Made by a program: the position numbers and the translations under genes. Source: Ustilaginoidea virens (lineage: Eukaryota > Ascomycota > Sordariomycetes > Hypocreales > Clavicipitaceae). From it: a stretch of DNA of 64,000 nt. Below, in pieces: positions 1 through 28,938 of this stretch; positions within the stretch are counted from its first letter, which is position 1, and every line of letters starts with the position of its first letter. Location of the stretch: assembly GCF_000687475.1 (NCBI RefSeq), contig NW_025064823.1, positions 34,051 through 98,050 on the forward strand, read 5' to 3'. The notes beneath the pieces were generated by a model. That model had not been told where the DNA came from. It saw only the letters and a program-made list of their open reading frames with translations, and made no database searches.

Positions 1-1080
1 ATTGCTTATTCTACTATGAGTCAATTAGGTATGATGGTTATAGCTATTGGATTATCTTCATATAATATAGCTATCTTCCACTTGATAAATCACGCCTTTT
101 ATAAAGGGTTATTATTCTTAGGCGCTGGTGCTGTTATACACGCAGTATCAGATAATCAAGATCTAAGAAGATATGGTGGATTAATTTCATTTTTACCTTT
201 AACTTATACAGTTATTTTAATAGGTAGTCTGAGTTTAGTAGCCTTTCCTTTCATGACAGGTTTCTATAGTAAAGATTTTATATTGGAATCTGCACATGGT
301 CAATATCACTTCAGTAGTATTAACGTTTATTTTATTGCAACTATAGGTGCAATATTTACTACTTTATATTCAGTGAAAGTATTATATTTAACTTTCTTAG
401 CTAATCCTAATGGACCTGTAAATTATTACAAAAATGCTCATGAAGGTGATATTTTCTTAAGCTTACCTTTAGTTATCTTAGCTATTTTCTCTATATACTT
501 TGGATTCTTAACTAAAGATATATTCATAGGATTAGGTTCAGGATTCTTTACTGATAATAGTATATTCATACATCCTATGCATGAAATATTAATAGATACT
601 GAATTTGCTCTACCTACTTTCTTTAAATTATTACCATTCTTCTTTACAGTAGCTTTCTCAGCTTTAGCTATAATATATCCAGAATTTATGGCTAAAGCTA
701 TTACAGATTTCAAATTATCTAGATTAGGTTATTATGTATTTGGTTTCTTTAACCAACGTTTCTTAGTTGAATTATTCTATAATAAATATATAGTTAATAC
801 AGTGTTAGATTTAGGGGGTCAAACTACTAAAGTTTTAGATAAAGGAAGTATAGAATGAATAGGACCATATGGAATAAAGGTATGACTAATTAGAACAAGT
901 AAAACTATATCCGGTTTAAGTAAAGGTGTTGTAACAGATTACGCTCTTTATATCTTAATAGGTGTTTGTTTCTACTTATCTATATTTAGTTTCGTATCTG
1001 TATATATTGACTTAGTAAACGTGATAACAGTTACATGTGTAGTAGTTTTACTAGGTATAAGTAATTACAGTAATAAATAG
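1..1080 (+). CDS. nad5: NADH dehydrogenase subunit 5, 3' part
   Basis: This is the C-terminal part (about 359 codons) of the proton-pumping complex I subunit ND5 of the inner mitochondrial membrane. The frame is open from base 1 and ends at TAG 1078-1080; the 5' end lies outside the window. The text contains the conserved [17 protein letters not shown] helix region and the TGFYSKD motif typical of ND5, followed by several hydrophobic helices. Two in-frame TGA codons (856 and 883) fall at Trp positions, which supports genetic code 4. No intron interrupts this part. Identity is certain at family level. Confidence 0.97.
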
Positions 1081-1128
1081 TAGTAAAAGGCTATTTTTGA
1101 GTATCCCTCTTATTAGTTTTACTAACCC

Positions 1129-1161
1129 TACCGCAAGCTAGGGATATGAAACTAAGAAGTA
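1129..1161. repeat. short dispersed repeat (GCAAGCTAGGGATATGAAAC type)
   Basis: This short stretch, containing GCAAGCTAGGGATATGAAAC followed by TAAGAAG, lies in the 252-bp nad5-cob spacer. A close copy lies at about 59922-59953, downstream of nad6. Both contain the GCAAGCT and CTAAGAAG modules seen repeatedly elsewhere in the window. The rest of the spacer is AT-rich with no gene. Confidence 0.6.
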
Positions 1162-1332
1162 TAAACAAAATAATAACTATTTGCACATTATGCAGTATAT
1201 ATATTAGTGAGTATATTACTCTAGAATATATAGTAATAAAAATACATATATAGCTTATATAAGTTATTTTATTTACATATAAATAAAATAGATATATGTA
1301 TTAATAATTTAATTAAATTTATAAATAAAACT

Positions 1333-4300
1333 ATGAGAATATTAAAAAGTCATCCTTTTTTAAAGTTGTTTAACGCATACTTAATAGATCATTCACAACC
1401 TAGTAATATAAGCTATTTATGAAACTTCGGTTCATTATTAGGGTTATGTTTAGGAATACAAATAATAACAGGTATAACATTAGCTATGCATTATAATCCA
1501 AGTGTAGCAGAAGCCTTTAACTCTGTAGAACATATTATAGCATAATGTGTTCTTTAAATCAAGCTAAATTGCTGGAAATTCTTATTTTGATAAGAGAATC
1601 AGCAGGTAAACTAAACTTTTTTTAAGTTAGTATCTTCAGAGACTACACGCTTGACATCTTAAAAAGTTGAAGAAATAGTCCAATTTTTACTGTGAAGTAA
1701 AATGGAATGATTATCTATCTATCCTTTAATTTAGGTATAATTTTATCGTTATTTATTTTAGGTTTTTACTTCTTAGTTTGAAGTAAAAACTAAGAAGCGC
1801 AAGCGACGGGTATTAAAAATAAAATGACATTTTCAAGTAAAGCTGTGCAGTGCGCACTAGATGACAATATTTCTAAAGTAGATATGAATCAAGAATTTTT
1901 ATATTGATTTAGTGGTTTTACAGGTGCCGAAGGTAATTTTTTAATAAGTATAGACCGTAATTATATAAAATTAAGATTTAAAATTAATTTACATATCGAT
2001 GATTTAGAAGTTCTTCAATCAAATTTAAATATAGGTAGAATAATAGAAGAACCCAATAAAAATAGTTGTTTTTTTTTATTGTAGAAGATATGTTAGGTAT
2101 AGAAACAATATGTCATATTTTCAATAATTATACTTTACATACTAGTAAAAAATTAGATTTTCAATCTTTTAATGAAGCTAGGTTAATTAAAATGAAGGCG
2201 CAGCGCTCTAAAAATTTATCAAAATCTGATTTAGAAAAAGTATCATACTTAAAAAATAATATGAATTCGAAAAGAAAAATATTTACATATGATACAACAA
2301 AATCTCAAATTATAATAGACCCTAACTGATTTATAGGATTTATTGAAGGTGAAGGTACTTTTGGTATTAAAACGGGATCTTCGTTGTATTTTCAAGTGGC
2401 TCAAAAAAATACGAGCCAGCAATGCTTAAATAGAATAACTATTTAATAAATTTATCCCATAATACCAAGTATTTTCATACTCAAAATAATAAGGTATCCC
2501 CTATAAATGTTACAAGTACTACTAATATTAGAACAAATGTAGTGTCTTTAGTAGTTGCTAATGTAGATGCTTTATATTACTACCTTTTACCTATATTAGA
2601 TGAATATCCATTTTATAGTCGTAAATCTATAGATTTTAAATTATGAAGAATGGCTTTATTATTAAAAATCCATGGTTATTATTACACACTAGAAGGAAAG
2701 AATTTATTTTTAGATATTTCAGAGATTCTTAATAAAAGATATAGTACAACTATATTATCTAAAGATGTAAATGCAAAAATTAATGAGATTCATAGAAAAT
2801 TTGACAACATTAAAAAAAAAGATTCCCCTTTTAATATAAAATTAGATATACCCCATATTGAAAATGTACGTAAACTTAGCATAGCAAATATATCTGAAAA
2901 CCCTAAAATGGTATATATCTATACGAATGAAGGTTTAATAGAAGGATCTCCGTTTGCTTCGTTCAGTGCAGCACATAGAGCATTAGGTTTAAAATCAAGT
3001 AGTAATACTTGTAATCGGTACATGGATACAAATAAATTAGAGAAAAATAAATATATTTTCACATCTAAACCCTTAGATAGTGCGTCTAGGGATTAGATTA
3101 TAGTAGATAGAATTTGTTTCTACAATGATTATGCGTGATGTTAATAACGGTTGATTAGTTCGTTACTTACACAGTAATACAGCATCAGCTTTTTTCTTCT
3201 TAGTATATTTACACATAGGTAGAGGATTATATTATGGATCTTACAGATCACCTAGAACATTAGCATGAGTATTAGGAGCAATAATTTTAATCCTTATGAT
3301 GGGTACAGGTTTCCTGGGTTACTTAAATATAGCCCAAAGCGACTATAATATTAAAACAATTACAACATTAAACAACAAAAGATATTTTTCTACTTCTCGT
3401 AACTCTGATATAATAAATAATTTTTTAAGATCTAAAAATCTTCAATCTGTATTCATTTATGTTAAGGTAGATGAGGATTCAGTACGTAAAAGTATAGCTA
3501 AAGATACTAAAGGACTTAGTGGTATTTATATGATATTGAATAAAGAAACTTTAAGTTATTATATAGGATCTGCATCTACAGGAAAATTTAATTCAAGATT
3601 CACAAGTCATTTAATATATTTAACAGGGAGTAAAATAATTAAAAATTCAGTTAGAAAATATGGTTTACATAATTTTTCTTTTATTATATTAGAACTTTTC
3701 CCTGAAATAATTAATCAGGAAAATAATAAGAAATTATTGAACTTAGAAGATTTTTATATAAAATCTCTTTTACCTGATTATAATATATTAACAGAAGCTG
3801 GGTCTAGTTTTGGTTATAAACACACGGAAGTAACTAGAATAAAAATGAGAGCTAATTATAGTGAAGTTCGTAGAAATAGAATAGGGAGTCTGAATAAAGG
3901 TAAATCTTTTTCACCTGAGACTATAGAAGCTATGAGAGAATCGGCTTTTAACAGAAAAAAGTTAGATTATACAGAGGAAGGGATTTTCAATATGAAAAAG
4001 AAATCTAAATCCGTCATTGTTAAAGAGTTAAATAATACTGTTTATGGTGAATTTAACAGTATAGTTGAAACAGCTGAGGCTTTAAATTGTTCTACTAAGA
4101 CTATACAAAGAACGTTGAAAAGTCCTAGTAAATTATTGAAAGGACGTTGAATTGTTGATTATAATAAATAATATAATAATTAGTATTATAGTTGTAGTCC
4201 TGCAAGTAACAAGTTTTATGCAATTTATGGAAAAAAATAAAACTTAAAGCAGAATGACCTGACAGGGTCATTGAAGAAATAAATAATTTCTTTGGCGATA

Positions 4301-7300
4301 TTAGTGAAAACGATCAAAGTATACTAGATTTCTAGTGTAAGAGATCGTCGGTTCTCCATAGGATCGCGACAGACTGGGTCACTGATGGGTAGCTGAAATG
4401 CTGCTTAATGCACAGTCGGAACTTTTTATCTATAGTTATAGATAAATGTGATAATTGAACTATAAAAATATCACAGCTTTTTATTTAAAAGTAAGTTTGT
4501 ATGTACTACCTTACGGTCAAATGTCATTATGAGGAGCTACAGTTATTACTAACTTAATAAGTGCTATACCTTGAATAGGGCAAGACATAGTTGAGTCAAT
4601 TAAAACTACAGTCTTAGGTATTAGTATGATTTTACTATATTCAATATTGCCTACAATAGGTAATGTTCATAAAAACGTATTAAAGAAAATGAAAAAATTA
4701 TTAGATAAAAAAGATTATGTTAACTTGCCTACATCTTATCTAGCCTTTTTAGTGGGATTAATAGATGGAGATGGTTATATTCAAATAACTAAAACAACTA
4801 AAGGATTTATAACAATAAAATTAGTTATTTCTTTACATCTAGAAGATATTTCAACTTTGGAATATATCCATTCTACTTTAAAATTGGGTAGTATAAATGT
4901 ATATAAAGATTTAAGAAGTCCAAATTGTAAATTAGTAATAAATAGAACTGAATTACAGGAAATTTTATTTCCTTTATTAATACATAATAACATATTCTTT
5001 TTAACTGAAACTAGAATTAATCAGTTTAATTTGGCTATGCATATTCTTAAAAATGATATAAAAATGTTTGATGAAATACCTCCAAGAGACAATATTGGAG
5101 ATGTATTTAAATTACCGGAAAATGCAAGGGATTACGCATTATTATATTTCTTTAAAAATTGAATTGTAGGATTTACATGCTCAGAAGGTTCCTTTTTTAT
5201 TAAAAGTAATAATGATGGTTGTTTTCAGTTAAAACAAAGAATACATACAAATTTATTTGAAGCATTGAGATTAGTGTTTAATACTAGAAGAAAAATAGAC
5301 ACTACTAATAATTTTAATCAATTTAGTGTTAGTTCTAAATCTGATATTCAAACAGCTATAAATTTCTTTTCTTTCGAAGGTTTACATCCTTTAATTGGAT
5401 TAAAGTACATTGAATACATGAAATGATTAAATAATTTACAAAATTCTAAGTGTTATAGTAAATTACATTACCCTAAACTGTAAAAAGGGCTCCTTAAAAA
5501 TAAGGCTAGCTATTTTATAAGCTATGCTATAATTAATTTTTAGTGGCAAATGGGGAAAATTACAAGAACATTTAATAATATAAACTTACCTCCTTATTAT
5601 TAAATTATTTGTAGCGGAACTTAATTCGGTTTATTCAAAGGAATTAAGGACGTTCAACGACTAATGAGTGAGTTAAACCAACAATAAGCTCAACACGATA
5701 ACCCTAGGGTTTTATAACGTTAGCTATATAGCAGCGTATTTAATAAAATTCAAGACATAGTCTAATTGTATCTGAAAGGATATAAAGTATTAATTAAAAA
5801 TTATACATAGTTATATTGTCATATGAGGAGGTTTATAGATAACAGATGAACCACAATATGGTGACATATTGTTAAAAATCTTGCTTGATGCTGGAAAATC
5901 TTCTAAAATTAATTTAATATCTATTATTTTCGTTTAATCTAAATAACTATATGAAGACAATCAGCAGGGGTCAAATAGTATGAATATGCTTAAAACCCTT
6001 CAGAGGCTAAACGCAAGAGATCTTATATATAGGTTTTTAGTTAAAAATAGATATTTGAATATCCTATAAAGTACATGCTAAAAATTTATTAAAAGATCAA
6101 GATATAGTCCGAACAATAAAGAGATTTATTGAATTTAGTTCACTTATTTTATTTTAGATTTAATATATTTTTTTAGTTAATTTGCTTTAAAGTATAGTAT
6201 AAAAAGACTTGGTACTTAATCCTGTATACTTAAAGGTAGATTTAACCTTAAACGTACTAAGCTTATCATCACTATGATGATAAAAATATTATAATAAGCA
6301 GCAGGAGAAGCTCATTATAAGTAATTAGTTTTTTAAAGATATATACATTGAAAATTTGAAATTTTCACTATGCTATTAAATTTTAATAATAGTTCTTTTT
6401 ATATTAGTCCATTTGCTTTATTCTTTTTGCTAACTTTTTCAATTTGTTTTATCAGATTACATGGAAATTTAGGTCCCTTGTTTATTTATAGATTTATGGT
6501 TACACCTATTTGAGCTCTTAATATTATATTTTTTATTAGTTTTATCACTATTTTTTATTTTATATGTGATTCTTCTAACTCAGATAATTTAGTTTTCCTT
6601 ATGATAGATAAAGAAAGTAATAATATAAATGTAGGAGAAAATGCGACTGTTAACCTTAATGACGGAAAGGTTAGTCTTTCCGTAAATCATATGGGAAAAG
6701 TTGCGGCAGCTATCTCAGCAACAGGTGGAGCAACAGCAGGTATTCAAGTAGCTAAATATGTAGCAGGTCCTCCTGCAGTAAAAATAGCAGCAGGTGTTGC
6801 TACTGCTGGTTTAGTACAAGTAACTACGGCTGTTATGAATACAGTTCTAAATTCAGAAGGTAAGAACGGTCCAACTAAATTAGTAGCTAATCTAGTAGGT
6901 GAAAACGAATATCCTTTAAATTTATTGGTTCATATGAATACATCTGTTATTTGTGGTCTAATATTTTTATATATTATTTTAAATATTTATATAAGTAAAT
7001 ATATAATTAATAAAGATATTGTTAAATATCTGCCTGTTTCATTACAAAACTATAAAATAGTTAAGTTTTTTGTTTTATGATTAGATAAATACCTGAATCT
7101 ATGAAGTAAAAATAGCAATTATTTTTTAGGATTTTGTTATTTTATGCTATCATATAGTATAATTCTGTGTAAATTTATTTTGTATATAATATTGTTAAAT
7201 AAAAGTGTAACATTTAATTATTATCCCTTAGATTTATTGTTTTATATTAACGGTTTAATTGTTTGTGCTATTACGTTTCTATGTATTATTTTAAATATCT

Positions 7301-10300
7301 ACACAAGTAAATATATAATTAATAAAGACTTTATTAAATATATACCTCAAAATTCTAAGATAGGTAAATTCTTCGCTTTATGATTAAATAAATACTTAAA
7401 TTTATGAAGTAAAAATAGCAATTATCTTTTAGGATTTTGTTATTTTATGCTATTTTTTTGCATCACTGTTTGCAAACTAGGACTATACTTAATACTATAT
7501 ACCTAATTTAAAGAGCTTTAGTACTCCAAATTAATCTGCTATACTTATATAAAAAATCTAAAAATTCTTCAATAAGTAATATAAAATAAGTAAACTATTA
7601 ACATAATTGTTCGGTTAACAATGCTACATTAAATAGATTCTTTGCATTACATTTTGTTTTACCTTTATACTAGAGGTATTAAAATTTACCCAATTGCTTG
7701 GAACCCAATATTATTTCAATTCTATTGAAAATAAGCAGCAAAGTATGATCCTTTCTCTTTTTAAATAAAGGTTATAATCATATGAGTTCAACGACTAAAC
7801 GGTAAAATAAAAAATATATATTTCTATTTTTTATATGATATAGTCTAAACATTACTGTGAAGTAATGGTTATACAGTATGTATAATATTAATATAATTGT
7901 ATTGAGTATAATCTTTCTTATCCTAGTAACAAATTATAGTACATTAAGTTCAAAAATTTATGACTATTGAGTTAATAAAATAGAATTAACTAAAACAGTT
8001 GTTACTAGTAAAAAAGAAATAATACATCCTAATGTGGATGTTAGCTTTCTAAGCTTTCTAGTGGGAGTAATAGATGGAGATGGTTACATACAATGTAGAA
8101 AAAAATCTAATGGGTATATTGAATTCAATCTAGTTATTACTTTCCAAAATAGAGATCTTGCTACTTTTGAGTATATTCTAAGTAAATTACATTTTGGTAT
8201 TATAGCTAAAATAAACCCTACTTTAAGTAAATTAGTTCTTTATAATTTTGAACTAAAATATGTTTTAATTCCATTATTGCTTAAACATGGTTTATTCTTT
8301 TTAACTGAAAATAGAATTAATCAGTATAATTTATTATTATATACTTTAGATTATAATATAAAAAAATGAGAATTATTACCCGATGTAATTCCAAACTATA
8401 GTCCTATAATTCTTAACAAACCTATAAATATCTTACGTAATGTTTGATATTATAAAGATTGATTAGTTGGATTTGTAGTAGCTGAAGGTTCTTTTTTTGT
8501 TCAAGCTAATAAAGAAATTTCTTTTAGTATAAGCCAAAAAAGTAATAAAATTTTAATGGAATCTATTCATTTGTTCTTTAAACCTAATAGAGCTATTTAT
8601 TATTCAAAAGATAAAGACGTTTCTCTTGTTCGTATGTCCTCAGCAAAAGATATACAAAAAGTTGTAAATTTTTTTTCATTTGAGGATAATTATCCATTAG
8701 TAGGATTTAAAAAAGATAGCTATGAAATTTGATTAAAAGCTTTAAAAGAATCAAGTAGATATAAAGATATAAAACTTCCTTAAAAGGGTAAGTTAATAAA
8801 AAAATTGTTAAAGATAGAAACTAGGTGCAAGCTATAGAACTTTTAGTTTTTCTATTCTATATTATAAGCGCGTCTAATGTTTAGATGGATAATCTCTTAA
8901 ATATCCTTAGTATGGAAGCGCTCTCGTTAACATTCCTTAGGTGCTAAGTGGTTAAATTAAAATACGTTATATAAATAAATAATAAAATTGTTGTATTAGC
9001 TGCATTAGCATTAATGCATTTAATAGCTGTACATGAATCAGCAGGGGCCAGTAACCCTTTAGGTGTACCAGGATATTATGACAGAGTACCTTTTGCTCCA
9101 TACTTCTTATTCAAAGATTTAATAACAATATTTATTTTCTTCTTTGTATTAAGTATCTTCGTCTTCTTTATGCCTAATGTGTTAGGAGATAGTGAAAATT
9201 ATGTTGTAGCTAATCCTATGCAAACACCAGCTGCTATAGTACCTGAATGATAAAGTAAAAGAAATGTCATTCTAAAATCTCGAGAATTGCTGGAAAACCT
9301 TTTAAATATGTATAGATGTTTAAGCAAGATAATCAGCAGGATAGCCTTTAAACTTATTAAAGGAGTCTTCAGAGACTATACACGAGACAATTCTTGATAA
9401 TTGAAGATATAGTCCGACCATAATAGAAATACTATGAGTTTAACACTACACATCCATGGATTTATCCTCTATAATATTCTTTGTTTCTAGTAAAATATTG
9501 TTACGTTCAACAAAAGGGTTAACTCGTTTATCTGCATTTGAAAGAGAAACAATAAAACTACCAGATGAAACTAAAGAAGTATTAATAGGGATTTTACTTG
9601 GTGATGCCCACATAGTAAGAAGATCACCAACTGGTAACTCTAGATTAGTTTATTCTCAAACTGCCATTAAGCATAAAAATTATTTTGATTATGTTTTTAG
9701 CTATTTTAATTCTTATTGTGCAAAAGATTATAGACCTCAATCTCGATTAGTAGTGGACAATAGTACTAAAAAAACATACAGTGCTATATCTTTCACAACT
9801 ATGCAACTTTCTTGTTTTAATGAGTTTAGGGAATTATTTTATAATTCAAATAAAAAAATAGTCCCAGAAAATATAGATGTATTGTTAACATCTCGCGGTT
9901 TAGCATTTTGAATTATGGACGACGGAAGTCGTCAAGGTAGTGGTTTACACATTAGTGTCTACGGATTTTCTAATACAGATGTAGACAAGTTAATGTTTAC
10001 CTTACAAATGAAATTCAATCTTATATGTTCTATTCATTACAATAAAGATAGAAAACCTCGTATTTATATTTTTAAAGAATCTATGGATACTTTAATAACT
10101 TTAGTAAAACCTTATTTTATTAAAGATATGTTATATAAATTAGGTTTATAAAGCTATCATTTATTTTCCCTTAAGAGATATTGAAAATAGATGATAATCG
10201 ATTTATTACCATTCTATGCTATATTAAGATCTATACCGAATAAATTATTAGGTGTTATAGCTATGTTTGCTGCATTAGTAGCTATTTTAGCTTTACCTTA

Positions 10301-10547
10301 CACAGACTTAGGTAGAACTAAAGGTTTACAATTCAGACCTTTAAGTAAAATACTCTTCTACATATTTGTAGCTAACTTCTTAATACTACAACAATTAGGT
10401 GCAAAACACGTTGAAAGTCCATTTATAGAATTTGGACAAATAAGTACTGCATTATACTTTGCTCATTTCTTTGTATTAGTGCCTGCAATTAGTATAATAG
10501 AAAACACATTAATAGATTTATATTTAGCAAATAATAAATCAAGATAA
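1333..10547 (+). CDS. cob: Cytochrome b, 7 exons, 6 introns
   Basis: This is apocytochrome b of the bc1 complex (complex III), an inner-membrane protein that oxidises ubiquinol. The exons are 1333-1533, 3128-3319, 4500-4596, 5819-5834, 7610-7665, 8991-9251 and 10201-10547. They join into 1170 nt (389 aa plus stop TAA), a normal length. The joined protein begins MRILKSHP and carries the [51 protein letters not shown] and PEWYLLPFYAI landmarks of cytochrome b. TGA encodes Trp in several of these. Exon 4 is only 16 nt. All junctions except none have a U at the exon end and a G at the intron end. Introns fall after coding nt 201, 393, 490, 506, 562 and 823. Confidence 0.96.
1763..1799. repeat. 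37-bp hairpin repeat (ACTTCTTAGTTTGAAGTAAA core)
   Basis: This 37-bp stretch carries CTTCTTAGTTT and its inverted partner AAACTAAGAAG and can fold into a hairpin. An identical 37-bp copy lies at 62722-62758, about 61 kb away. Looser copies lie near 40692, 47880 and 62866. Here it lies just upstream of the endonuclease gene in cob intron 1. Confidence 0.75.
1824..3096 (+). pseudogene. Broken LAGLIDADG homing endonuclease, cob intron 1
   Basis: ATG at 1824 opens a LAGLIDADG gene whose first motif reads [12 protein letters not shown] run of T around 2066-2077 shifts the frame, and the homology continues in another frame ([11 protein letters not shown]) to a second motif, [11 protein letters not shown], near 2332-2362. 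TAA at 2444 and a second frame change follow. The C-terminal part is open to TAG 3094-3096 and ends in a NUMOD-like helix-turn-helix region. Three frames are therefore needed to follow one protein. A functional endonuclease is unlikely unless the frame is corrected. Confidence 0.8.
3320..4171 (+). CDS. GIY-YIG homing endonuclease, cob intron 2
   Basis: The frame is continuous with cob exon 2 and ends at TAA 4169-4171 (about 284 codons within the intron, counting Trp TGA 4148). The GIY-YIG nuclease domain starts near residue 67 (SGIYMILN), with YIGSAS about 12 residues later and the conserved Arg in NSRFTSH. The usual KYGLHNFSF and [14 protein letters not shown] segments follow. The C-terminal half has NUMOD3-type repeats ([12 protein letters not shown]) and an HTH-like tail ([12 protein letters not shown]) likely used for DNA binding. 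The frame is intact, so it could be active. It probably makes the DNA break that lets the intron spread into an intron-less cob. Confidence 0.88.
3320..4499 (+). mobile_element. Group I intron 2 of cob (after nt 393)
   Basis: The intron splits the [14 protein letters not shown] stretch (exon end T3319, intron end G4499). The conserved core lies 3' of the ORF, about 4190-4440, with the GACAGACTGGGTCACTGATG segment at 4369-4388 that marks the J/P7 region of this intron class. The ORF is fused to exon 2. Confidence 0.88.
4597..5483 (+). CDS. LAGLIDADG endonuclease/maturase-like protein, cob intron 3
   Basis: The frame runs on from cob exon 3 to TAA 5481-5483 (about 295 codons). The two LAGLIDADG motifs are [12 protein letters not shown] near residue 50 and [12 protein letters not shown] near residue 190, as in single-chain two-domain enzymes. 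The acidic active-site residue is Asp in the first motif and Glu in the second. It resembles the protein of cob intron 5 along its length (both have GYIQ and the TE-RINQ-NL segment), so the two look like paralogues. Proteins of this type can act as endonuclease, RNA maturase or both; which applies here cannot be seen. Confidence 0.88.
4597..5818 (+). mobile_element. Group I intron 3 of cob (after nt 490)
   Basis: The intron interrupts GQDIVEF one base into the Phe codon (exon end T4596, intron end G5818). The core follows the ORF, about 5485-5775, ending near AGACATAGTCT. A fused LAGLIDADG ORF lies in the 5' two thirds. Confidence 0.88.
6325..6345 (+). promoter_or_regulatory. Leader motif TTAGTTNTTTAAAGATATAT, copy 1
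   Basis: The copy is followed by an ATG 45 nt after the motif start (6370). The same 21-nt sequence with one variable base occurs at 37623, 40819 and 44192, each 45-47 nt before an ATG. It may be a promoter, processing site or translation signal; the sequence alone does not say which. Confidence 0.55.
6370..7506 (+). CDS. Hypothetical Gly/Ala-rich membrane protein with internal duplication
   Basis: This is a 378-codon ORF from ATG 6370 to TAA 7504-7506 inside cob intron 4. I recognise no catalytic motif. The N-terminus has two hydrophobic segments (about residues 12-30 and 48-68). A polar stretch follows, then a Gly/Ala-rich hydrophobic block ([20 protein letters not shown] and on, about residues 112-150). 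The C-terminal half holds two imperfect copies of an 80-residue unit (from about residues 181 and 285), each with [16 protein letters not shown], a KF-F/VALW-KYLNLWSKNSNY segment and GFCYFML. Architecture and the Gly/Ala block match the ORF at 41043-41711. It is not a homing endonuclease. An origin from a mitochondrial plasmid is a guess. Confidence 0.6.
7666..8990 (+). mobile_element. Group I intron 5 of cob (after nt 562)
   Basis: The intron interrupts [14 protein letters not shown] (exon end T7665, intron end G8990). The core precedes the ORF (about 7683-7860: TTGCTTGGAACCC, AAGCAGCAAAG, TATAGTCTA). Confidence 0.86.
7878..8783 (+). CDS. LAGLIDADG endonuclease, cob intron 5
   Basis: This free-standing ORF starts at ATG 7878 and ends at TAA 8781-8783, 301 aa. 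A hydrophobic N-terminal segment is followed by the two LAGLIDADG motifs [12 protein letters not shown] (near residue 60) and [12 protein letters not shown] (near residue 195), spaced as in a single-chain enzyme. It is the close relative of the cob intron 3 protein. In contrast to most intron ORFs here, it is not fused to the exon. The frame is intact. Confidence 0.87.
9252..10200 (+). mobile_element. Group I intron 6 of cob (after nt 823)
   Basis: The intron splits the Tyr codon in PEWYLLPFY (exon end T9251, intron end G10200). The core lies at about 9283-9420 (TTGCTGGAAAACC, AATCAGCAGG, TCTTCAGAGACTATACACG, GATATAGTCCGA), upstream of the ORF. Confidence 0.88.
9456..10151 (+). CDS. LAGLIDADG_2-type endonuclease, cob intron 6
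   Basis: This 231-aa ORF runs from ATG 9456 to TAA 10149-10151. It belongs to the other LAGLIDADG family (type seen in I-SceI/I-ChuI-like enzymes). The motifs read [11 protein letters not shown] near residue 43 and [10 protein letters not shown] near residue 151, with [20 protein letters not shown] between them. It is intact and not fused to the exon. It differs clearly from the other cob intron proteins, so this intron was acquired separately. Confidence 0.88.
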
Positions 10548-10602
10548 TAGATCTATTAGTAATGTAAATACCCTTTTATAGTAATTTTTTTTATTACTAT
10601 AA

Positions 10603-10676
10603 AAGATTATGCTGTAAACGGATTTACACTGTGATTGCAAATCATTAGTTCGAGGTTCAATTCCTCCATAATCTTA
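10603..10676 (+). tRNA. trnC: tRNA-Cys (GCA)
   Basis: The acceptor AAGATTA pairs with TAATCTT, and the T arm is GAGG-TTCAATT-CCTC. The anticodon loop TTGCAAA gives anticodon GCA. It lies between cob and cox1. Confidence 0.9.
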
Positions 10677-11003
10677 CCATAAAAAACTTAACTATAAAAA
10701 AATCTTTAATACTTATTATATTAAATAATTTGCTATATTTATAATATAGAATATATGATTATATAAAGTCAATTTAATTTACTATTTACTATTTAAGTAT
10801 TAAGAGAGTATGTTATAATTTATTAGTATATAAAAGCGAAATAAATATATTTACTTAGACTTATACGTGAATTTAGATAGAACTTATTTGTTCAATTAGT
10901 TACTCATTATTAATGTTATTTTATCTAAAAACTATACTCTTTTTTCTTTGCAATCTTGAAATTAGAAGGTACCCGAAACTTGAAATTAAGATCTGAAATA
11001 TCA
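10677..11003. other. trnC-cox1 spacer, no gene seen
   Basis: This is AT-rich DNA without a coding frame or tRNA fold that I can support. A short direct repeat, CTTGAAATTA, occurs near 10955 and 10979, just before the cox1 start. It probably holds the cox1 5' leader. Confidence 0.5.
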
Positions 11004-28668
<17,665 letters not shown>

Positions 28669-28712
28669 ATTTATCTTTATAGAAGAAATATTATAAATTT
28701 ATAGTATTTCAA

Positions 28713-28783
28713 GCCTCATTAGCTCAATGGTAGAGCATGATACTTCTAATATCAGGACCTTAGTTCGACTCTGAGATGGGGTA
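28713..28783 (+). tRNA. trnR: tRNA-Arg (UCU)
   Basis: The acceptor GCCTCAT pairs with ATGGGGT, and the D arm is AGCTCAATGGTAGAGC. The anticodon loop CTTCTAA gives UCU. It lies 44 nt after cox1. Confidence 0.9.
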
Positions 28784-28938
28784 TATTTCCTTAATAATAA
28801 ATAGTTTATTAATATATTAAATATTTTTGACTATTTTTGCTACTAGGTTATCAAAAGTTTAATATGTAATCCGTTATATATTATTAATTTTTTATAATAT
28901 AAAAGGAATATTAACTAGTATTTAACATATAAATAAAA

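Larger units (their letters stand above)
1534..3127 (+). mobile_element. Group I intron 1 of cob (after nt 201)
   Basis: The exon-exon join reads through [12 protein letters not shown]. The exon ends in T1533 and the intron ends in G3127. The conserved core lies at the 5' end: a GCTGGAAA-like segment near 1571, AATCAGCAGG near 1597, TCAGAGACTA at 1636-1645 and ATAGTCC near 1675. A broken LAGLIDADG gene follows. Confidence 0.9.
5835..7609 (+). mobile_element. Group I intron 4 of cob (after nt 506)
   Basis: Exon 4 (16 nt) ends in T5834 and the intron ends in G7609. Group I core pieces are visible at about 5880-6115: GCTGGAAA, ATCAGCAGGG, CCTTCAGAGGCTAA and GATATAGTCCGA. No endonuclease is encoded. 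The second half instead carries an unrelated membrane-protein ORF preceded by the leader motif at 6325. About 300 bases between the core and that ORF show no gene. Confidence 0.85.

Noticed and set aside
438..713. Minus-strand frame inside nad5
   Set aside because: Shadow of the conserved ND5 coding sequence.
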